64,000 nucleotides of DNA from Amphimallon solstitiale (Eukaryota; Arthropoda; Insecta; Coleoptera; Scarabaeidae): NCBI GenBank assembly GCA_963170755.1, contig OY720677.1, positions 79,461,152-79,525,151 of the forward strand, read 5' to 3'. The notes below the pieces were generated by a model. The model worked only from the letters and a program-made list of their open reading frames with translations, had not been told where the DNA came from and did no database searches. The translations under genes and the position numbers were made by a program. How positions within the stretch are numbered: position 1 is the stretch's first letter; each line of letters begins with the position of its first letter. This document shows positions 59,971 to 64,000 of the stretch, one piece after another.

Positions 59971-61044
59971 CTAATTATATTCAATGACACCAGCTTCCTG
60001 GAGCTTTTCTATTATTGAGGCTATCTCATTAGTATGACCGTTATTCCCTGAATGCTTGGAAGCTATTAGTAAACGTAGACCATCCACCAGTTCGTTTACA
60101 TCGTCCCAGTAAACGTACTGGTATGGTTCATTTCTAAATATGAGTTCTTCGCCTAAATGATCACTACCCTCAATAGCACTTGTTGATGAATGTCGCTCAT
60201 ATGTTAGGGATCTAATGATGTTTACATACTTGTGACTCTTACTACCTTGCACCTGTTTTTTAGGATAATATCCGCGACGATGTACATTAGTCTGTTTTAA
60301 AATTGCACGATATCGATGCTCATCGTCTTTAGTAAAACCTTCCGGACGGGCTTTAAATATTAATTCGTAGAGACCGCCAGTTCATCTATATCGCACATCA
60401 TAGATTACAATATCTTTACCGTCGATGGTTAAAATGGAGTTGCCAATTTTAAATTTATTTGTTATAGGATCGAAGTGAACACCTGTTGTTAAATCATATT
60501 CACCGGCGGTATCCGCCAATAAGCCATCCAAGTAAGTCCTTGGCATTAACTCGTACTGTTCCAGATAGTCATCGACGATTTCAGGTGTCCTTCTAATCAT
60601 CTTCCTATAATGAGTACGATACTGCTGAAATGATTTCTCAGGATCCACCTCGACTGGTGTTGTGTCAAGCTCAAATACACTGGCATCCTGTTGTACACCT
60701 TTGTCAATACCGGAGGGCTGTACTTGAATTGCACGGTCATGGGTCTTTTTAGACGTTGTTGGTGTTTGCAGTCGAAGTTTTGTTGGGGGTGTATTAAATA
60801 TTTCACCATCCTCGTCCATACTTTCATCCTTTGATTCCATCTTAGTTTCACTTTTAACTGTTGGTATAACGACATCCTTCAATACCTTCCGAAGGGGTTC
60901 GGTAACAGGTTTAAAATGTTCTGTTATTAACTTACCATAATCAGAACGACCTGATTTTAGTGCCAAATGTTTTCTTCTAATGGACTTGGTAGCTCGTATT
61001 ACTTCAGATGTAATTTTATCATTATTACTGCTCTGTGCGGCCAT
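59971..61044 (-). pseudogene. Polinton-2 conserved unknown protein, one stop
   Basis: Homologue of Polinton-1 21487-22437. The likely start is ATG 61044 (MAAQSSNNDKI), just after a minisatellite. Shared blocks are RKHLALKSGRSDYGKLI, PRTYLDGLLADTAGEYDLTTGVHF, NKFKIGNSILTIDGKDIVI, GGLYELIFKARPEGFT, YWDDVNELVDGLRLLIASKHSGN and SIIEKLQEAGVIEYN. A TGA at 60382-60384 interrupts the frame between VRYR and TGGLYELIF, where Gly is expected; both sides are in the same frame. Function unknown. Confidence 0.8.
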
Positions 61045-61059
61045 ATTTAAATGATGTTG

Positions 61060-61275
61060 AACAGCTTTTGAAGTGATTCGAACAGCTTTCAAACAGCTTT
61101 GAACAGCTTCTGAAAAGCTTTGAACGGCTTCTGAAGAGCTTTGAACAGATTCTGGAGAGCTTTGAACAGCTTCTGTAGAGCTTTGAACAGCTTCTGAAGA
61201 GCTTTGAACAGCTTCTGAAGAGTTTCGAACAGCTACTGAAGAGCTTTGAACGGCTGATGCAGGGTTTGAAGAGCT
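61060..61275. repeat. 21-bp minisatellite upstream of the Polinton-2 unknown gene
   Basis: About nine copies of a 21-bp unit (AAGAGCTTTGAACAGCTTCTG). Because 21 is a multiple of three, the minus strand stays open and would encode repeats of SSEAVQS. It has no ATG in that frame before 61044 and no counterpart in Polinton-1, so it is probably noncoding expansion between ATPase and this gene. Confidence 0.85.
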
Positions 61276-61494
61276 CTCTATAATGTTCAAAGTTGTAATT
61301 TGATGTTATCACTGCAGCTTGTCCTTAATGACTAATAGAGAATACATAGTAGAAAAGTTGAATTACATTCACAGAACAAACAATAGATGTCACAACAACC
61401 TACAGGTGTATCATCGTATGCTTCCGTTACTTCTTCCTTTTATCACGTCTAACACGGTTGAATATCAATACTTGATTGACAAATTTATCTTCAT

Positions 61495-62183
61495 TTACAA
61501 ATATATAAAGCAATCAAACATTTTTCGATAGCGACCCTCATTTATGTTACTACCCTTATCAATTGTGAGAAAGTCATATTTATTTTTCCAACACTCTGCG
61601 CAAACTGATTTGAACTGGTCGAAAGTCATGTCGGTGCCCACATGATCGTCATATATATGTCTAAGATTTAGATCGTCTTGTTTAAATAAAATAATAATTT
61701 TGCATTGTCTCGAATTAAATGTTTAGGTATACGGGTATAGGTTTGACATAAGTAGAAAGAATCAATAGCCTTATGCCGCCCCATACTAAAATACGATCTA
61801 ATTTTGTCTTGTCTATCACAAGCAACATCATCGAAAATAAATATAGAGTTTTCTAGTGCTTTAATAGGGTCAATAATATTATCATTTTCGGTGTACTTGA
61901 AATACTTTATGCCTTTAACATTATTAATCACTTTCTCCAGGAAATGATATTTTGGCTGGAAGAGCGACTTGGAGTACACATAGATATTATGAAATTTAAG
62001 ACCGTTTTCTTCAATAATCAGACTTATCAGAGAATTTGTTTTTCCACAATTGGACGGTCCACATATTATACATCGAATTGTATTGGGTAGTAGTGAATTA
62101 TGTCTGCGATATAAATTTTCAGACAGTAATTCATTATCCATATTTTTCACTTGGAGGTTAAGCTTCTGCTTAACAAGACGCAT
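61495..62183 (-). pseudogene. atp: Polinton-2 packaging ATPase, frameshifted
   Basis: Starts MRLVKQKLNLQVKN at ATG 62183. Walker A (CGPSNCGKTNSL) and Walker B (SIFIFDDVACD) are intact, followed by GRHKAIDSFYLCQTYTRIPK. A frameshift near 61680-61695, in a T-rich tract (NAKLLFYLNKTI against NANFLVLFKQD in Polinton-1), ends the first frame. The rest (LRHIYDDHVG, FKSVCAECW, YRKMFDCFIYL) is readable in another frame down to 61495. Confidence 0.9.
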
Positions 62184-62238
62184 GATGCGATACTAAGTGT
62201 ATTTAGAACATTCACCCAATCAAATATCATTCACTCAA

Positions 62239-63057
62239 ATGCTGACGTTCAAAGAAGGCGGTGGTGTCTCAAATAAACTTATCAACAATCTTCCTGTAGA
62301 GCTGCACTTGCCACAATACCAGTGGTGTGGCCCTGGGACGAAAGTAAAAGAGCGTTTAGCTCGAGGAGATACTGGAATAAACCCACTAGACGCCGCTTGT
62401 AGAGAGCAGGACATTGCGTACTCCAAAAATAAGGATATTAAATATCGTCACAAGGCAGATCAAATTCTGGAAGAAAAAGCTTGGAATCGTGTTAAATCAA
62501 AAGACGCTAGTCTTGGTGAGAAAGCGGCTGGCTGGTTGGTGACTAACAGTATGAAAGTTAAAAGAAAACTGGGGATGGGTATCAATACACAAACGAAGAG
62601 AACGAATAGTAGAAAGCGAATGAATGGAGCTGGTATTAAGAGAATTGTCCCCTTCAGAAGGGGCGTTGTAGCACAAGAAAAATCAGCTCTGACGAAATCA
62701 AAAACTAAGGATTTTGCGGAGCAAGCAAAAATATCACTCGCCGCTGCTAAAATTGCTGTTAGAAAGAATGGGGGTAGAAAAAATATCAGAACACCAAGAA
62801 TTATATCGATACCGAAATCTGGTGTATTTTTAACTCTAATACCATTATTTGCCGGTTTGAGAGCTTTGGGCACTCTTGCTGGAGGAGCTGCTGGAATTAC
62901 ACAGGCAGTGAATAAAGCTAAGGCATCCCAAAAATTACTGGCTGAAACACAACGACATAATAAAGCGATGGAGGCTGTTGCATTGGGGAAGAAAGGTGAG
63001 GGTCTGTATTTGAAACCGTACAGGAAAAGATTGGGACTATACTTAAAACCACAATAA
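62239..63057 (+). CDS. Polinton-2 PLA2-like/core fusion protein
   Basis: One ORF of 272 residues from ATG 62239 (MLTFKEGGGVSNK, the same start as Polinton-1); an earlier in-frame ATG at 62197 adds 14 codons. The phospholipase region has CGPGTKVKERL and INPLDAACREQDIAYS. The catalytic His of the HD pair is Gln here (CAG), so lipase activity should be lost. A basic linker follows (KRTNSRKRMNGAGIKR). Then comes the core part with ISLAAAKIAVRKNGG, LTLIPLFAGLRALGTLAGGAAG, and the repeated GLYLKPYRKRLGLYLKPQ end. Polinton-1 encodes the two parts in separate frames. The protease frame starts directly after this stop. Confidence 0.82.
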   Translation: MLTFKEGGGVSNKLINNLPVELHLPQYQWCGPGTKVKERLARGDTGINPLDAACREQDIAYSKNKDIKYRHKADQILEEKAWNRVKSKDASLGEKAAGWLVTNSMKVKRKLGMGINTQTKRTNSRKRMNGAGIKRIVPFRRGVVAQEKSALTKSKTKDFAEQAKISLAAAKIAVRKNGGRKNIRTPRIISIPKSGVFLTLIPLFAGLRALGTLAGGAAGITQAVNKAKASQKLLAETQRHNKAMEAVALGKKGEGLYLKPYRKRLGLYLKPQ

Positions 63058-63062
63058 AAAAA

Positions 63063-63422
63063 CTACTAAGCCGACTGCCACGAAGAGCTCTCACAGATAT
63101 AGATATTTTGAAGTTTGGAGAAAACATACCTAATTTTCGAGGTGTCTTTATGAGAAACAATTTGCCTAATAAACCGAGGAACAGTGAGTGTGCAGTCGTT
63201 AATCTTGATTCAATATCCGGACCGGGAACCCATTGGGTCGCATATTGTAAGAAAACCCGTACAGTTCATTATTTTGATTCTTTCGGTAATCTACCTCCAC
63301 CTTTGGAATTGATAGAATACTTTAAAAACTGTCAAATTATCTACAATTATTCGCGGTTTCAAAATTTTAATGAGAAAAATTGTGGACATTTGTGTCTACA
63401 ATTCCTATATAGCCGTGCGTAG
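63063..63422 (+). CDS. pro: Polinton-2 adenain-like cysteine protease
   Basis: The frame opens inside the core gene and reads KLLSRLPRRALTDIDILKFG, PNFRGVFMRNNLP, then the triad: His in GTHWVAYCKK, Asp in HYFDSFGN, Cys in KNCGHLCLQFL. All three are present, unlike Polinton-1. There is no ATG ahead of the domain; the first is internal (FMRNN). An AAAAAAC heptamer (63057-63063) lies at the junction, as in Polinton-1. Here the core stop TAA (63055-63057) comes just before it in frame, so a shift would have to happen earlier. The coordinates mark the -1 frame from that point. Confidence 0.85.
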   Translation, partial: LLSRLPRRALTDIDILKFGENIPNFRGVFMRNNLPNKPRNSECAVVNLDSISGPGTHWVAYCKKTRTVHYFDSFGNLPPPLELIEYFKNCQIIYNYSRFQNFNEKNCGHLCLQFLYSRA

Positions 63423-63444
63423 AGATTAGAAAGTCATTAGTATC

Positions 63445-64000
63445 ATGTCGTGTACGTTCACGCTCAGCAGCACGAGTAATGTGCTCACAGCGGATTACTA
63501 TCCGCCAATTGATTTGGATAATAGGCATGAATATGCCATTGGTCTTATTGGTCTGCATACGTACAAAACTATCCCAAACATATATGAGGGACACAACAAA
63601 TTTTATTATGATAATCATGTGTTAGTTATACCTACTGGTTCTTATGAAATAGGAGACTCGGAGGCCTACCTGCAGAATCAAATAATTGGTGACGTAACGG
63701 ATAAAAACAAATTGCTGTCAATAAAACCCAACAACAATACATTAAGATGTGAGATACATAGTCAGTATACCATTGATTTTACACCAAATGATTCTATTGG
63801 ACGAATGTTGGGGTTCAATAGTCAGAAATTGATTGTCGGACAAAATCATGAATCGGACCTCGCTGTACAGATTATAAAGGTCGTCACTATAAGAATCGAG
63901 TGCAATATCGTATCGTCTAAGTACTATGACACACATCTCGCACACACATTATTTGAATTCGCACCTTCAGTGGAACCGGGCTATAGCATCAATATAGAAC
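63445..64000 (+). CDS. Polinton-2 minor capsid (penton-like) protein, cut by the window edge
   Basis: Starts MSCTFTLSSTSNVLTADYYP at ATG 63445 and stays open for 185 codons to the window end. It aligns block by block with Polinton-1 18863-19543: DYYPPIDLDNRHEYAIGLIG, YEGHNKFYYDNHVL, IPTGSYEIGD, SIGRMLGF, NHESDLAV and FAPSVEPGYSIN. The beta-rich pattern is that of the single jelly-roll vertex protein. It begins 22 bases after the protease stop. The last 40 or so residues are outside the window. Confidence 0.8.
   Translation, partial: MSCTFTLSSTSNVLTADYYPPIDLDNRHEYAIGLIGLHTYKTIPNIYEGHNKFYYDNHVLVIPTGSYEIGDSEAYLQNQIIGDVTDKNKLLSIKPNNNTLRCEIHSQYTIDFTPNDSIGRMLGFNSQKLIVGQNHESDLAVQIIKVVTIRIECNIVSSKYYDTHLAHTLFEFAPSVEPGYSINIE

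Larger units (their letters stand above)
46393..64000 (-). mobile_element. Polinton-2: second Polinton, mirror orientation, running off the right edge
   Basis: The terminus reads AGTAGGGTATATAGGCGGAT then TCTGGACCCTCCCCCC, matching the Polinton-1 tip. The six preceding bases (TACAAA, 46387-46392) should be the target duplication; the other end is outside the window. Inside, genes appear in the Polinton-1 order, mirrored: small unknown genes (+), integrase, fibre-like, conserved unknown and ATPase (-), then phospholipase/core, protease and minor capsid (+). Major capsid and polymerase should lie beyond 64000. Three later insertions sit inside its integrase gene. Gene products differ clearly from Polinton-1, so this is a separate lineage and not a duplicate. 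Confidence 0.92.

Overview
The window is AT-rich eukaryotic nuclear DNA, almost certainly from an insect. Short spliceosomal introns (62-69 bp), an intronless NACHT/ankyrin gene and a dense mix of insect-type transposons (Polinton/Maverick, Tigger/pogo, mariner, CR1- and Jockey-like LINEs, Penelope-like, Helentron/DINE-like, Ty3/gypsy) point that way. I could not name the species. No tRNA or rRNA gene was recognised.

Layout. 1-5.3 kb: internal part of a minus-strand Ty3/gypsy retrotransposon (gag, then pol with one in-frame stop). 5.3-9.5 kb: mostly gene-free, with exons of one minus-strand insect gene at 7.86-8.92 kb. 9.52-27.70 kb: a dead Tigger/pogo transposon, split by a complete Polinton (Polinton-1, 10005-26119, 16.1 kb). 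The Polinton has long terminal inverted repeats and a perfect 6-bp target duplication inside the Tigger transposase. 28.05-31.68 kb: a fold-back element holding a Helentron/DINE-like insertion and a Penelope-like retroelement with inverted tails. 34.2-39.3 kb: a 1700-codon intronless ORF with a nuclease-like N-terminus, a NACHT ATPase and ankyrin repeats; a decayed partial copy lies at 42.7-44.1 kb. 45.1-46.3 kb: two small inverted-repeat elements. 46.39 kb to beyond the end: a second, diverged Polinton in mirror orientation (Polinton-2). Its integrase gene is cut into three pieces by a mariner element and by two adjoining LINEs.

The two Polintons carry the same gene set in the same order. 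In Polinton-1 it is: a two-exon gene of unknown function; protein-primed DNA polymerase B; a possible nuclease; major and minor capsid proteins; adenain-type protease; core protein; phospholipase A2-like protein; packaging ATPase; a conserved unknown; a coiled-coil fibre-like protein; integrase; and two small unknown genes. These would form a virus-like particle, package the DNA, copy it by protein priming and integrate it.

Both copies are decaying, in different genes. Polinton-1 has lost the catalytic acid of its protease, has stops in integrase and the fibre-like gene, and a frameshift in polymerase. Polinton-2 keeps the protease acid but has lost the catalytic histidine of its phospholipase. 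Comparing the two also shows a possible programmed -1 frameshift joining core protein and protease, a conserved ~49-residue ORF, and a recurring TATA plus TCAKTY-like motif just before start codons.
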